54,650 nucleotides of DNA from Hydrogenophaga sp. (GCF_026125825.1 NZ_JAHCKK010000020.1:1-54650); one strand, 5' to 3'. Positions 10,543 to 20,027 are shown, numbered from the stretch's first letter. Notes: generated from the letters alone by a model not told the origin. Numbers and translations are program-made.

Positions 10543-11892
10543 TTATGCGCGCGGCCAGCGCAGGGTGAAGCGCGTTGTCATGGGCGCTTCGCCCCGGTCC
10601 CGCTCCAGCTGGGCACCCATCTGCTCGGCGATGCGCTCCACCAGGCGCAGCCCCAGGCCCAACCCACCGCGCTCGGCCGCCAGGGGGGTGGCGTCGGCAC
10701 GCTGCCCGTCGTCGCTCACCGACACACCCTGCGCCGCGTCGGTCCGCCAGACCGCCACGGCCACCTGCGAACCGCTGGGCGTGTGGCGCAGCGCGTTCTC
10801 GATCAGGTTGCGCAGCGCGAGCTCCAGCAGCATGGGCGGGGCCTGCACCATCACCGGCTCGTCGGGCTGCAGCAGGGACAGCTCGTGGCCGCTCTCGTAG
10901 GCGGCGGGGGCATGAGCCGCGATCAACCGCGCCGCGAGCTCGCCCAGCGCCACCTGCCCCGCGACCAGGGGGCCGGTTCCTGCGATCGAGCTGCGCTGGG
11001 CACGGGCCAGTTCCAGCAGCTGCGAGAGAATGCGGCCCGCGCGCAGGGCCTCCTGCTCCAGCTGCGCCAGCCGCTCGGGGGACGGATCGTGTTGCGCCGC
11101 CCCGGCCTGCAGCGCCAGGGCGGCCAGCGGCGTGCGCAACTCGTGCGCCACGTCGGACGCAAATTCACGCTCGCGCTGGGCGCGCGTCTGCAAGGTGTCG
11201 ACCAGGGCGTTGATGGCTGCCACCGTGCTGGCGAACTCGCGATGGCGGTGCTGCGTGCCCAGGCGCTGGCCCGCGAAACCGTCGAGCGCGGCCACCTCGC
11301 TGGAGAGCTGGTCCAGCGGGCGCAAGCCGCGGCGGATCGCCCACCACAACAGGAGACTCACCAAGGGCAGCACCAGCAGGGCGGGCAAGGCCACGTGCTC
11401 CGCGATGTCCTTGCCCAGCTCGTAGCGCTGCTTGAGGTCCATGAGCACGATCACGCGCCGCACCCGCCCCTCCAGGGTCGCCTGGGCCGAGTAGGCACGC
11501 CACTCGGGCACCAGGCCCGGGACTTTCACGCGCACGGTGGCAAAGCCCTGCGTCCGCATGGCCGCCACGTCCAGCCCGCCCACCATGCCATGGGTGTCGG
11601 CCACCAGGCGCCCGTCGTCCCATGCGACCACGGCCACGTCCTGCAGGTATTCGTGCTGGAGGTCGGGCACCTCGGCCGCGGCACGGGGTTCGAGCCGGTA
11701 GGGCGTGGCGCTCAACCAGAGTTTGGCCACCGCCGTCATCTGCCCGTCGGAAAACTGGCGGGCTTCCCGGAAGGCCGTGGACCAGGCGAAGAGGATCAAG
11801 GCCAGCCAGACCACCACGAGCACGCCAAGGGCCCAGGCCAGCAGGTAGTGCCGCAGGGTCTTCTCGCGCGGGGCCACGGGGCTGGCTGTCAC
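10543..11892 (-). CDS. Membrane sensor histidine kinase (PmrB/QseC-like)
   Basis: A 449-residue sensor kinase. Membrane helices at about 18-40 and 167-186 enclose a periplasmic sensor of about 125 residues. The cytoplasmic part has the H-box with His250 (SDVAHELRTPL), an N-box (ALRNLIENALRHTP) and a G2-type GGLGLGL block. The G1 box reads SDDGQRAD, where DxGxG is normal, so the nucleotide site is degenerate although the rest is intact. The GTG start overlaps the regulator stop (GTGA), indicating translational coupling. Partner is the regulator just upstream; eptA follows. It probably senses cationic peptides, metals or pH as PmrB does, but the signal cannot be read from sequence. Confidence 0.88.
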   Translation of the reverse strand: MTASPVAPREKTLRHYLLAWALGVLVVVWLALILFAWSTAFREARQFSDGQMTAVAKLWLSATPYRLEPRAAAEVPDLQHEYLQDVAVVAWDDGRLVADTHGMVGGLDVAAMRTQGFATVRVKVPGLVPEWRAYSAQATLEGRVRRVIVLMDLKQRYELGKDIAEHVALPALLVLPLVSLLLWWAIRRGLRPLDQLSSEVAALDGFAGQRLGTQHRHREFASTVAAINALVDTLQTRAQREREFASDVAHELRTPLAALALQAGAAQHDPSPERLAQLEQEALRAGRILSQLLELARAQRSSIAGTGPLVAGQVALGELAARLIAAHAPAAYESGHELSLLQPDEPVMVQAPPMLLELALRNLIENALRHTPSGSQVAVAVWRTDAAQGVSVSDDGQRADATPLAAERGGLGLGLRLVERIAEQMGAQLERDRGEAPMTTRFTLRWPRA

Positions 11893-12611
11893 CGCGTCGC
11901 TTTCTCGGGTGGCTCGGGCACGTCCTGCGGGACGAAGTAGCCCACGCCTCGCACCGTCTTGATCAGGGATTCGCCAAGCTTGCGGCGCAGGTGGTGGATG
12001 TGGACCTCGATGGCGTTGCTCTCCAGCCCTTCGTCAAAACCGTACAGCGCCGATTCCAGCCGCGACTTGGACAGCACCTGCGGCCGCGCCTGCAGCAGCG
12101 TGAGCAGCAACGCGAACTCCTTGCCCCCCAGCGCCACCGGTTCGCCCGCGCGCCGCACGGTGTGGGCCGCCGGGTCGACCACCAGGTCGCCGTGCTGGAT
12201 CAGCGGGTTGCTGCGGCCACCGGCGCGGCGCAGCATGGCGCGCAGTCGGGCAAGCAGCTCGTTGGCGTCGAAGGGTTTGACGATGTAGTCGTCGGCGCCG
12301 CTGTCCAGGCCGCTGATGCGGTCGCTCACGCCGTCGCGAGCGGTCATGATGAGCACCGGCATGTCGTGGCGCGGCAGGTCGTCCCGTCCCGGTGCGGGCG
12401 CGGGCCGGCGGCGCAACCGGGCCAGCAGGTCCAGCCCCTCGCCGTCGGGCAGGCCCAGGTCGAGCAGCATCACGTCGAAGGGCTCCACGGCGAGGGCCAG
12501 CCAGGCCGCTTCCAGCGAGGGGCAGGTGTCCACCGCATAGCCGGCCTGGCGCAGCGAGGCCTGCAAGCCGCTGGCAATGCCGGGATCGTCTTCCACCACG
12601 AGAGCGCGCAT
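11889..12611 (-). CDS. OmpR-family response regulator (PmrA/QseB-like)
   Basis: A 240-residue two-domain regulator. The receiver has the acidic pair Glu7/Asp8 (VEDD), phospho-acceptor Asp51 (LLDLGLPDGEG) and Lys in IVKPF. The winged-helix DNA-binding domain fills the C-terminal half (SNAIEVHIHHLRRKL, TVRGVGYF). An extra run of about ten residues rich in Pro and Arg lies between helix 3 and strand 4 of the receiver (after LLARLRRR), which is unusual. The ATG at 12611 sits at the start of family sequence; longer upstream frames have no support. It heads the regulator-kinase-eptA operon and faces the fusion gene at 12719 across a 107-base divergent region containing three CTTAA-type boxes. Confidence 0.92.
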   Translation of the reverse strand: MRALVVEDDPGIASGLQASLRQAGYAVDTCPSLEAAWLALAVEPFDVMLLDLGLPDGEGLDLLARLRRRPAPAPGRDDLPRHDMPVLIMTARDGVSDRISGLDSGADDYIVKPFDANELLARLRAMLRRAGGRSNPLIQHGDLVVDPAAHTVRRAGEPVALGGKEFALLLTLLQARPQVLSKSRLESALYGFDEGLESNAIEVHIHHLRRKLGESLIKTVRGVGYFVPQDVPEPPEKATR

Positions 12612-12666
12612 GTCTGGGAGGGGATGGGGCCCATGGAGGCCGAATCTGCCCATTATGGATTCCCGC

Positions 12667-12693
12667 CTTAGCGCCGCCTTAAGGCGCATTTAA
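12667..12693. promoter_or_regulatory. Three tandem CTTAA-type boxes, likely PmrA/QseB-type operator
   Basis: CTTAG (12667-12671), CTTAA (12678-12682) and TTTAA (12689-12693) are spaced exactly 11 bp apart, so all lie on one face of the helix. PmrA and QseB bind direct CTTAA repeats with 5-6 bp between half sites, which fits. The array lies between the divergent regulator operon and the PAP2 fusion gene and could serve both. Confidence 0.65.
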
Positions 12694-12718
12694 CCTGGTC
12701 CCTCCAGAGTCCCGGGCC

Positions 12719-15418
12719 ATGCATGCACTGTCACGCCCCGGCTGGGTCTCCGGCCCACTCCGATCGTCTCCAGCGACCTGGCTGCTCGGTCTGCTCACCC
12801 TCACCCTGCTCTGGGACCTCAGCGGCCTGGACATGGCCTCGATGCGCGCCATCGGTAGCCCGGAGGGCTTTGCGCTGCAGGACAACTGGCTGCTGTCGCG
12901 CGTGCTGCACGACGGCCTGCGGCAGGTCATGACGGGCTTCTGGCTGCTGCTGTTGGCATGGGCGTGCTGGCCAGGGGGGCGGTTGCCCCGGCGCGAGCGC
13001 TGGACCGTCGTGGCGCTGGCGACACTGTCGCTGCTGGCGGTCAACCTGGTGAAGAACGCCAGCCAGACCAGCTGCCCCTGGGACCTTCAGGCCTATGGCG
13101 GAGCGGCCCGCTGGGTGTCGCACTGGGCCTGGGGCGTGGCCGACGGCGGTCCCGGGCGTTGTTTCCCGGGCGGCCATGCGTCCAGCGGTTTCGCTTTCAT
13201 CGGGTTGTGCCTGCCCTGGCTGGACGCGCCGCGCGGCACCACCCCCGATCGCCTGCGCGCGACCGGCCTGCGCTGGCTTGCCGCCGTGCTGTTCGTCGGC
13301 CTACTGGCCGGCGCGGTGCAAACCTTGCGGGGCGCGCATTTTCCGAGTCACACGCTGTGGACGCTGCTGATGTCCGCCGCCGTGTCCTGGGTGGGCTGGC
13401 GGGTGGCCCAGCCGTGGCTGACCCCAACGAAGAGCGCACCGCGCGCACCGGCGGTGGGGCCAGCCGAGCGCCCCCCTCGCCGTCCCCTTGCGACCCACAT
13501 CCTCGCCGTGCTGCGCCCCCTCCTCATGCCAATGGCGTGCATGCTGGCGGTGCTGTGGCTGTCGCGCGCCGGGCTGGCCTGGTGGCAGGCCGACCGCATC
13601 GCCCAGGCTCAGGCCGGGCCGCTGGTCTGGTGGGAGGGCCTGCGCTTCGATGCGGTGCTGATGGGCCTGGCCTGGGTGCTGCCCGCCACGCTCACGCCCT
13701 GGATGGCCACCCGGCCAGGCAGCCAGCGCGCATGGAGCGTCTTCCTGCGCGTGTACGGCGGCATCGCGGTGTTGCTCGTGGTCTTCATGGAACTGGCCAC
13801 CCCCGCGTTTGTGCTGCAGTACGACAGCCGGCCCAACTACCTCTTCGTGGAATACCTGGGTTATGCGAAGGAAGTGGGTGGCACGCTGCTGAAGGACTAT
13901 GGGGCGCACTTGCTTGCCACGGCGGTGCTGCTGCCGTGCATGGGCTGGGCCTATGCACGGCTGACCCGGCCTGCGCCGAGCCCACCCGGGACCCTGCGGA
14001 TCTGGCAGGCCCTGTTGCTGTCGGTGCTGTGCTTTTTGGTGCTCGCGCTCTGCGCGCGCGGCGCGCTGGGGCATCGCCCGGCCAACCCCGCCACCGCGGC
14101 CGTGACCACGGACCACCTGGTCAACGAACTGCCGCTGAGCTCGCTCTACACCGTGACGTACGCGATCTACCAGTCGCGCAAGGCCGAAGAAGGCGGCATC
14201 ACCTACGCCGAGATGCCGCAGGAGCGCGTGATCGACATCGTGCGGCGCGAAACGGGTTTGCCGCCCAGCGCCTTCACCGACCCCGCGTCGCCCTTGCGGC
14301 ACCCACTCGTCAGCCAGCACCCGCGCGAGCGGCCGCTGAACCTGGTGATCGTGCTCGAAGAAAGCCTGGGCGCCGAGTTCGTCGGCCGCCTGGGCGGCCT
14401 GCCGCTCACACCCCACCTGGACCGCCTGGGCGACGAGGGCATCTGGTTCGACAACCTCTACGCCACCGGCACGCGCTCGGTGCGCGGGATCGAGGCGGTG
14501 GTGGCGGGCTTTCCTCCCACCTCGGCGGTGAGCACGGTGAAGCTCGCCAGATCGCAGCGTGACTTCTTCACGCTGGCGAGCTTCCTCAAACCCAAGGGCT
14601 ACGAGTCCACTTTCTTCTACGGCGGCGAGTCGCATTTCGACAACATGCGCAGCTACTTCATGGGCAACGGCTTCGACCGCGTCGTGGAGCAGAAGGACAT
14701 GCCCGCCGGCGCCTTCATGGCCACCTGGGGTGCGTCCGACGGCGATCTGCTCGATGTGGCCCACGAGCGTTTCAGCCAGCAACCCGCCGACAAACCCTTC
14801 TTCGCCCTGGTGTTCAGTTCGTCCAACCACGCGCCCTTCGAGTTTCCGGACGGGGGCTTCGAGTTGTACGAGCAACCCAAGAACACGGTGAACAACGCGG
14901 TGAAGTACGCGGACCACGCCCTGGGCCGCTTCTTCGAGAAGGCAAAAAAGTCCGCCTATTGGGACAACACCCTCTTTCTCGTGGTCGCAGACCACAACTC
15001 GCGCGTGTACGGCCCTTCGGTGATCCCCATCGAGCGCTTCCACATCCCGGGGGTGATCCTGGGTGGTGCGGTCCGCTCACCCGAGCGCATCCGCACGGTG
15101 GCCAGCCAGATCGACCTCGCGCCCACGCTGATCTCCATGATGGGCCTCAGTGGCGACGTGCCCCTGACCGGCCGCGACCTGAGCGACCCGGCCCAGCGAG
15201 CCCGTCCCGGCCGCGCCATTCTGCAGTTCGACAAGATCCAGGCCTACATGGAAGGCTCGTCCGTGGCGGTGCTGCAACCCGACAGCCCGCCGCGCGTCAT
15301 GAGCTACCTGGATGGCCAGTTGAAGGACAGCACCGAGAGCCAGCCGGCCCTGGTGGAGAAGGCCCAGACGCATGCGCGTTACACGCAGTGGGCCTACCAG
15401 AAGCAGTGGCACCGTTGA
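12719..15418 (+). CDS. PAP2 phosphatase fused to an LtaS/OpgB-like phospho-group transferase
   Basis: An 899-residue membrane protein with two enzyme modules. Residues 55-230 form a PAP2-type lipid phosphatase: Lys112 in VKNASQTSCPWDL, His153 in FPGGHASSG and His211 in RGAHFPSHTLW. The Asp that often follows the last His is Thr. Residues 260-450 hold several membrane helices. Residues 540-860 form an alkaline-phosphatase/sulfatase-fold domain with Glu548 (VLEES), a likely nucleophilic Thr in TGTRSVRG (584-590), VVADHNS and RFHIPG, as in lipoteichoic acid synthase and OpgB-like transferases. It may remove a lipid (A) phosphate and transfer a phospho-substituent to an envelope glycan. Substrates are unknown. 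It is transcribed divergently from the regulator operon. Confidence 0.85.
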   Translation: MHALSRPGWVSGPLRSSPATWLLGLLTLTLLWDLSGLDMASMRAIGSPEGFALQDNWLLSRVLHDGLRQVMTGFWLLLLAWACWPGGRLPRRERWTVVALATLSLLAVNLVKNASQTSCPWDLQAYGGAARWVSHWAWGVADGGPGRCFPGGHASSGFAFIGLCLPWLDAPRGTTPDRLRATGLRWLAAVLFVGLLAGAVQTLRGAHFPSHTLWTLLMSAAVSWVGWRVAQPWLTPTKSAPRAPAVGPAERPPRRPLATHILAVLRPLLMPMACMLAVLWLSRAGLAWWQADRIAQAQAGPLVWWEGLRFDAVLMGLAWVLPATLTPWMATRPGSQRAWSVFLRVYGGIAVLLVVFMELATPAFVLQYDSRPNYLFVEYLGYAKEVGGTLLKDYGAHLLATAVLLPCMGWAYARLTRPAPSPPGTLRIWQALLLSVLCFLVLALCARGALGHRPANPATAAVTTDHLVNELPLSSLYTVTYAIYQSRKAEEGGITYAEMPQERVIDIVRRETGLPPSAFTDPASPLRHPLVSQHPRERPLNLVIVLEESLGAEFVGRLGGLPLTPHLDRLGDEGIWFDNLYATGTRSVRGIEAVVAGFPPTSAVSTVKLARSQRDFFTLASFLKPKGYESTFFYGGESHFDNMRSYFMGNGFDRVVEQKDMPAGAFMATWGASDGDLLDVAHERFSQQPADKPFFALVFSSSNHAPFEFPDGGFELYEQPKNTVNNAVKYADHALGRFFEKAKKSAYWDNTLFLVVADHNSRVYGPSVIPIERFHIPGVILGGAVRSPERIRTVASQIDLAPTLISMMGLSGDVPLTGRDLSDPAQRARPGRAILQFDKIQAYMEGSSVAVLQPDSPPRVMSYLDGQLKDSTESQPALVEKAQTHARYTQWAYQKQWHR

Positions 15419-15434
15419 ACCACGGCGCCAGGCT

Positions 15435-15770
15435 TCACCAGCCCAGGCCGAGGCGCAGCGGCAGGTAAACCGCCATGCCGCAGACGATGGTGCCGAGCAC
15501 GCCGCGCTTCCAGAAGAACCAGGCCATGCCGGCGGCCGCAGCGAAAAGGCGCGCGTCCTTCCAGGTGGTGATGAGCTCGCCCTGGTTCATCACGATCTCG
15601 GGCACGATCACCGCCGCCAGCGCCGCGATCGGCGCGTACTGCAGGCCGCGCTGGGCCCAATGAGGCAGGCTCCAGGGCCTGCTGGAGATGAAGAAGAAGC
15701 CGCGCGTGATCACGGTGATGCCGCCCAGCGCGACGATGGTGAGCAGGGTCCAGGGGTCGAGGTCAAACAT
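15435..15770 (-). CDS. azlD: AzlD-family small subunit of branched-chain amino acid exporter
   Basis: A 111-residue hydrophobic protein with three to four membrane helices; ITRGFFFISSRPW, YAPIAALAAVIVPEI and LPLRLGLGW are typical AzlD blocks. It works with AzlC to export branched-chain amino acids or their analogues. The ATG at 15770 overlaps the end of azlC by eight bases. It converges on the PAP2 fusion gene, with only 16 bases between the two stops and no obvious terminator. Confidence 0.88.
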   Translation of the reverse strand: MFDLDPWTLLTIVALGGITVITRGFFFISSRPWSLPHWAQRGLQYAPIAALAAVIVPEIVMNQGELITTWKDARLFAAAAGMAWFFWKRGVLGTIVCGMAVYLPLRLGLGW

Positions 15771-16506
15771 GGTGCGCTCCCTGGCCCGGCGCCTGGGGCC
15801 TGAGTTTTTCGAGCACCAGGCAGATCGCCACCGCGCTGGCGATCGCCACCAGGATATGGAGCTTGAGCGGCAGCGCCCAGGCCGCGACGGCCGCCGCGCC
15901 AGCCACGCCTGCCGACACGAAGCGCAGCTTCGATGAGGCCAGCGAGCACAGCACACCCAGCAGGGCCAGGATGCCCGCGAATCCCAGGCCCCAGGCCACG
16001 GGGATCGCGTTGGCCAGCGCAATGCCGACCAGGCTCGCCCCCATCCAGGCGACGTAGTTCACGGCGCAGTTGCCCATGAGGTAGGCCTGCTGTTGCGCCA
16101 GCTCTTCTTCGTTGGCGCCCGGGTGGGGGTAGCGGCGCGCAAAGAACACGTAGCTCAGGTCGCCCGTGATGTAACCCTTGATCAGGCGCTCCCAGCGCGG
16201 CAGGTGCATCAGGTAGGGCCTCAGGTGCGCCGAGAACACCACGAAGCGCAGGTTCACGCAGAACGCCGCCGCCAGGATCACCCACAGCGGTGCGCCTGCG
16301 GCGATCATGGGCACGGCGGCGAGTTGCGCGCTGCCGGCGTAGACGATCAGCGTCATGAGCACGGCCTCCAGCGCCGACAGGCCCGACTGCACCATGGCCA
16401 CGCCGGTCATCAGGCCCCAGGCACCGATGCCCATGGCCACCGAGACCTGGTCGCGCACGCCGTCCCAGTACTCGGGACGGTCGCGGTATTCACGGCGATG
16501 GAACAT
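15763..16506 (-). CDS. azlC: AzlC-family branched-chain amino acid exporter, large subunit
   Basis: A 247-residue inner-membrane protein with about five to six helices. Characteristic AzlC blocks are VYAGSAQLAAVPMIAAGAP, NLRFVVFSAHLRP and GYITGDLSYVFFARRYP. Together with AzlD it forms the AzlCD exporter. The ATG at 16506 shares one base with the fmt stop (TGATG), so fmt, azlC and azlD are translationally linked. Confidence 0.92.
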   Translation of the reverse strand: MFHRREYRDRPEYWDGVRDQVSVAMGIGAWGLMTGVAMVQSGLSALEAVLMTLIVYAGSAQLAAVPMIAAGAPLWVILAAAFCVNLRFVVFSAHLRPYLMHLPRWERLIKGYITGDLSYVFFARRYPHPGANEEELAQQQAYLMGNCAVNYVAWMGASLVGIALANAIPVAWGLGFAGILALLGVLCSLASSKLRFVSAGVAGAAAVAAWALPLKLHILVAIASAVAICLVLEKLRPQAPGQGAHHV

Positions 16507-17486
16507 CAGCGAGCCTTTGGCGGCAAGGGCGCGGCGTCGAGCACCTGGCCGGGCGCGAGCGCAAAGCCGCGCAGGAAGTCCGCTGCCGCCAGGCGCTTGC
16601 CGCCCGCGCGCTGCAGCTCGGTCAGCACCAGCACGCCACCGCCGGTGGCCACGCGGATGCCGCTCCCATCGGCCGCCAGCACCTGGCCGGGCACGGCCGG
16701 CGCCGACCCGCTTTCGGCATGCGCGGCCCAGACCTTGATGACCTCGCCAGCCAGCGACGTGGCCGCGCCCGGGAAGGGGTTGAATGCCCGCACACGGCGC
16801 GCCAGCGTCCCGGCCGGTGCAGCCCAGTCGATCGCGGCCTCGGCCTTCTCGATCTTGTGCGCGTAGGTCACGCCTTCGGCGGGTTGTTTCTCGGCCTTGA
16901 GGCCGCCGCAGGCGGCGATCTCCAGCGCCTCCACGACCAGGCGAGCGCCCAGCGCGGCCAGGCGGTCGTGCAGCGTGCCGGTGGTGTCTTCGGCTTCGAT
17001 CGGCAGGCGTTCGATCAGCAACATGTCGCCGGTGTCCAGGCCCGCGTCCATCTGCATGATGGTCACGCCGGTCTGCGCGTCGCCCGCCTCGATGGCGCGG
17101 TGGATCGGCGCCGCACCGCGCCAGCGCGGCAGCAGCGAGGCGTGGATGTTGAGACAGCCCAGGCGCGGCAGGTCCAGCACCCATTGGGGAAGGATGAGCC
17201 CGTACGCGGCCACCACCATGGCATCGGCCTGCGCGGCCTCGATGGCTTCACGCGCCGCGCGCGCGTCCTCCGGGTACTTGCCATCGAGCCGCAGGCTGCG
17301 CGGCTGCGCCACGGCGATCCCTCGTTCCAGCGCGAGCTGCTTGACGGGCGAAGGCTGCAGCTTCATGCCACGGCCGGCCGGGCGATCGGGCTGGGTGAGC
17401 ACCAGCGGCACGCGAAAGCCGGCGGCGAGCAGGCGCTCCAGCGCCACACGCGCGAATTCCGGCGTGCCGGCAAAAATCAGGTTCAT
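16506..17486 (-). CDS. fmt: Methionyl-tRNA formyltransferase
   Basis: A 326-residue enzyme that formylates initiator Met-tRNA using 10-formyl-THF. The N-terminal formyltransferase domain shows [12 protein letters not shown], the loop [12 protein letters not shown] and the catalytic [16 protein letters not shown] with a downstream Asp in [12 protein letters not shown]. The C-terminal OB-like tRNA-binding domain includes RAFNPFPGA. Length is normal. It lies next to a lipoprotein gene and def; pairing of fmt with def is standard in bacteria because def reverses the formylation on finished proteins. Confidence 0.96.
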   Translation of the reverse strand: MNLIFAGTPEFARVALERLLAAGFRVPLVLTQPDRPAGRGMKLQPSPVKQLALERGIAVAQPRSLRLDGKYPEDARAAREAIEAAQADAMVVAAYGLILPQWVLDLPRLGCLNIHASLLPRWRGAAPIHRAIEAGDAQTGVTIMQMDAGLDTGDMLLIERLPIEAEDTTGTLHDRLAALGARLVVEALEIAACGGLKAEKQPAEGVTYAHKIEKAEAAIDWAAPAGTLARRVRAFNPFPGAATSLAGEVIKVWAAHAESGSAPAVPGQVLAADGSGIRVATGGGVLVLTELQRAGGKRLAAADFLRGFALAPGQVLDAAPLPPKAR

Positions 17487-17525
17487 GGCAAGGAAAAGGA
17501 GCCGAAGACGCGATGCCGCGCGGCA

Positions 17526-18038
17526 TCACGGGTGGGAAACGGCGTCGACGGGATCGCCGAGCACCTGGTCGTCGGAAAACATCAGCTGCCGCACCACGCC
17601 CGCCGGGTCCAGGTGCACATGCACCAGGCGCGGCCGCGTGGCCTCCAGGAAACGGTAACTCCAGACCTCGCCATCGAAGCGCGCCACGCGCTCCACCATG
17701 GCCGGCCCCAGGCCGCGCAACACGTCCTCGCGCGTCCAGCGGCCGATCTCGATGTGCCGCAGCAGCCAGCCCGCGTCCATCACCTGCTCGTACCGCACCA
17801 GACGGCCATCCGGCCCGAGATCGAGGTTGTGCACCCATGGGCCCGAAGGCTGACCCGAGTACTGCAGGCGCGTGCCGGAGGGCAGCGCGTGAATGAGCGT
17901 CGGCCGGCCCAGCCGCGCCTCGATCTCTGGCCGCGGCGTGCCCGTGGCCACCTGTTCGGGCATCAACGAGCAGCCCGCCAGCGCCAGCACGCTCACCGCG
18001 AAGAGGCCACGCAGCGAGGTGGTGAATGACATGTTCAT
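17526..18038 (-). CDS. Predicted outer-membrane lipoprotein of unknown function
   Basis: 170 residues with a type II signal peptide: a charged start, a hydrophobic core [10 protein letters not shown] and the lipobox LAGC, with Cys near residue 23. The mature part includes [23 protein letters not shown] and an [11 protein letters not shown]-like region, reminiscent of small SmpA/BamE-like assembly lipoproteins, but I cannot assign it firmly. The ATG at 18038 overlaps the def stop by four bases (ATGA); an ATG at 18032 is also possible. It sits between def and fmt. Confidence 0.75.
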   Translation of the reverse strand: MNMSFTTSLRGLFAVSVLALAGCSLMPEQVATGTPRPEIEARLGRPTLIHALPSGTRLQYSGQPSGPWVHNLDLGPDGRLVRYEQVMDAGWLLRHIEIGRWTREDVLRGLGPAMVERVARFDGEVWSYRFLEATRPRLVHVHLDPAGVVRQLMFSDDQVLGDPVDAVSHP

Positions 18039-18556
18039 GCGCGCAGAGCCTCTCGTTGTGCCTTGACCAGCTTGGATTTGATGCGATCGCGCTTGAGCGG
18101 CGAGAGGTACTCCACGAAGACCTTGCCGAGCAGATGGTCCATCTCGTGCTGGATGCACACCGCCAGCATGCCCTGCGCATCGACCGTGCGCTCCACGCCG
18201 TCGCCATCGAGCGCGCGAACGCGCACGGCGATCGACCGCTCGACGCCGTCGTAGATGCCGGGCACCGACAGGCAGCCCTCTTCACCCTTGCGCTTCTCCG
18301 GGCTCGCCCACTCGATTTCCGGATTGATCAGGACCAGGCGCTCGTCGCGCGTCTCGCTCACGTCGATCACGATCAGTCGCTCGTGCACGTCCACCTGCGT
18401 GGCCGCCAGGCCGATGCCATTGGCGTCGTACATGGTCTCGAACATCTGCTCGATCAGCGAGCGGATGCGATCGTCCACCGCCTGGACCGGCTTGGCCACG
18501 GTGTGCAGGCGCGGGTCGGGGTAGCGCAGGATGGGCAGGAGCGAGGGCGAATTCAT
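18035..18556 (-). CDS. def: Peptide deformylase
   Basis: A 173-residue metalloenzyme removing the N-terminal formyl group from new proteins. All three signature motifs are present: GIGLAATQ (about residues 47-54), EGCLS (about 93-97) with the metal-binding Cys, and QHEMDH (about 135-140) with two metal-binding His and the catalytic Glu. The start at [14 protein letters not shown] matches the family; longer in-frame starts upstream lack conserved sequence. It heads the def-lipoprotein-fmt-azlC-azlD minus-strand group and is divergent from the LysM gene. Confidence 0.96.
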   Translation of the reverse strand: MNSPSLLPILRYPDPRLHTVAKPVQAVDDRIRSLIEQMFETMYDANGIGLAATQVDVHERLIVIDVSETRDERLVLINPEIEWASPEKRKGEEGCLSVPGIYDGVERSIAVRVRALDGDGVERTVDAQGMLAVCIQHEMDHLLGKVFVEYLSPLKRDRIKSKLVKAQREALRA

Positions 18557-18777
18557 GAAAAATCGGTGGGTTCGGAACAGGTCCAGACAGGGGCGTCCAT
18601 TGTCGCGGGGCGACGGCTGGCGGCAAGCCGGTGACAGGCGGAGGACGATGTCGCTATTTTCGCCACTTTTGCGACGGCGCGTGAAATCCCTGCGCCATAT
18701 ACGTTGCCCAATCAATGGCTTGGGCGCAAAATCAAAAGCGACTTGTCAAGACGCGCTCGCCGCTCAGGGGCCATTTC

Positions 18778-20019
18778 ATGCCATTGCAAACCCGCCAGTC
18801 CGCCGACCTATTTTCCTTGCGCCAGCGACGTTCGCTGGTTTGCGCCGCCGCCTTGCTGGTCGCCTCGATCACCGGCAGCGCCCTCGCGCAGACTTTCCCC
18901 ATCACCGCCGGGCAACGCGCCACCGCCGACCAGGTGGCGCAAAGCGGCGTGCCGCTGTCCGAGCTCGCGCCCAACGCGCCCGACAGCTACACCATCAAGC
19001 GCGGCGACACCCTGTGGGCGATCTCGGGCGTGTTCCTCAAGACGCCGTGGCGCTGGCCCGAACTCTGGGGCATGAACCGCCAGGACATCCAGAACCCGCA
19101 CCGCATCTACCCCGGGCAGATGCTGTACCTGATCAAGTCGGGCGACCGCGCCATCCTCAGCACCCGCCCCGGTGGCAATGGCGACATCGCCACGGTGCGC
19201 GTGTCACCCCGCACCCGGTACGAAAGCCTGGGCGACTCGGCCATCCCGCCGGTGTCGCTGCAGGCCATCGAGTCGTTCCTGGCCGAACCCATGATCGTGG
19301 ACGAAGCCACGTTCGCGCGCGCACCGCGCATCGTGGCCACGCAAGAAAACCGCGTGCTGCTCACGCGCGGCGATCGCGCCTATGCGCGAGCCCTGTACGG
19401 CGACGGCCCGCAGAACGAACCGCTGCGCATCGTGGACGGCCAGTCGATCGACTACCGCGTGTTCCGCAATGCCACGCCCCTGCGCGACCCCACCACCAGC
19501 GAGATCCTGGGCTATGAAGCCCAGTACGTGGGCAAGGCCCAGCTCGTGACCAGCGAAACCCAGCGCCCGGCGGCCGATGGCAACGGCAAGGGGCCGGCCG
19601 AGATCGTGCCCGCCTCCCTCGACATCGTCGCGGCCAAGGAAGAGATGCGCATTGGCGACCGGCTGCTGCCCGAGCCTGAACGCGAGCTCAGCAATTTCGT
19701 GCCGCGCGCGCCCGACGCACCGCAAAGCGGGCAGATCGTCTCGGTGTATGGCAACGCGGTGCGCTACGCCGCCCAGAACCAGGTGGTGACCATCAACCGC
19801 GGCCGCGCCCATGGCATCGAGCGCGGTCATGTGCTGGCGCTGCAACGCGAGAGCAGCCTCGTCACCGACACCACCGACCAGACCCGCCCGCAGTTGCGCC
19901 TGCCCGGCGAGCGCAACGGCCTGATGATGGTGTTTCGCACCTTCGACAAGGTGTCGTACGCCCTGGTGCTGCAGATCACCGACGGGGTGAAGGTCGGCGA
20001 CCGCTTCGTCAACCCCTGA
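18778..20019 (+). CDS. Secreted LysM-domain protein
   Basis: 413 residues. A signal peptide (RQRRSLVCAAALLVASITG... ending SALA-Q) is followed by a LysM domain near residues 70-115 (SYTIKRGDTLWAISGVFL ... NPHRIYPGQMLYL), which binds peptidoglycan. The rest is a long beta-rich region typical of the LysM proteins encoded beside dprA in betaproteobacteria. The start is the ATG at 18778, which gives a normal signal peptide; the frame extends further upstream without support. It is eight bases upstream of dprA and divergent from def, a conserved arrangement in this order of bacteria. No catalytic motif is seen. Confidence 0.88.
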   Translation: MPLQTRQSADLFSLRQRRSLVCAAALLVASITGSALAQTFPITAGQRATADQVAQSGVPLSELAPNAPDSYTIKRGDTLWAISGVFLKTPWRWPELWGMNRQDIQNPHRIYPGQMLYLIKSGDRAILSTRPGGNGDIATVRVSPRTRYESLGDSAIPPVSLQAIESFLAEPMIVDEATFARAPRIVATQENRVLLTRGDRAYARALYGDGPQNEPLRIVDGQSIDYRVFRNATPLRDPTTSEILGYEAQYVGKAQLVTSETQRPAADGNGKGPAEIVPASLDIVAAKEEMRIGDRLLPEPERELSNFVPRAPDAPQSGQIVSVYGNAVRYAAQNQVVTINRGRAHGIERGHVLALQRESSLVTDTTDQTRPQLRLPGERNGLMMVFRTFDKVSYALVLQITDGVKVGDRFVNP

Positions 20020-20027
20020 TCGGCGCG

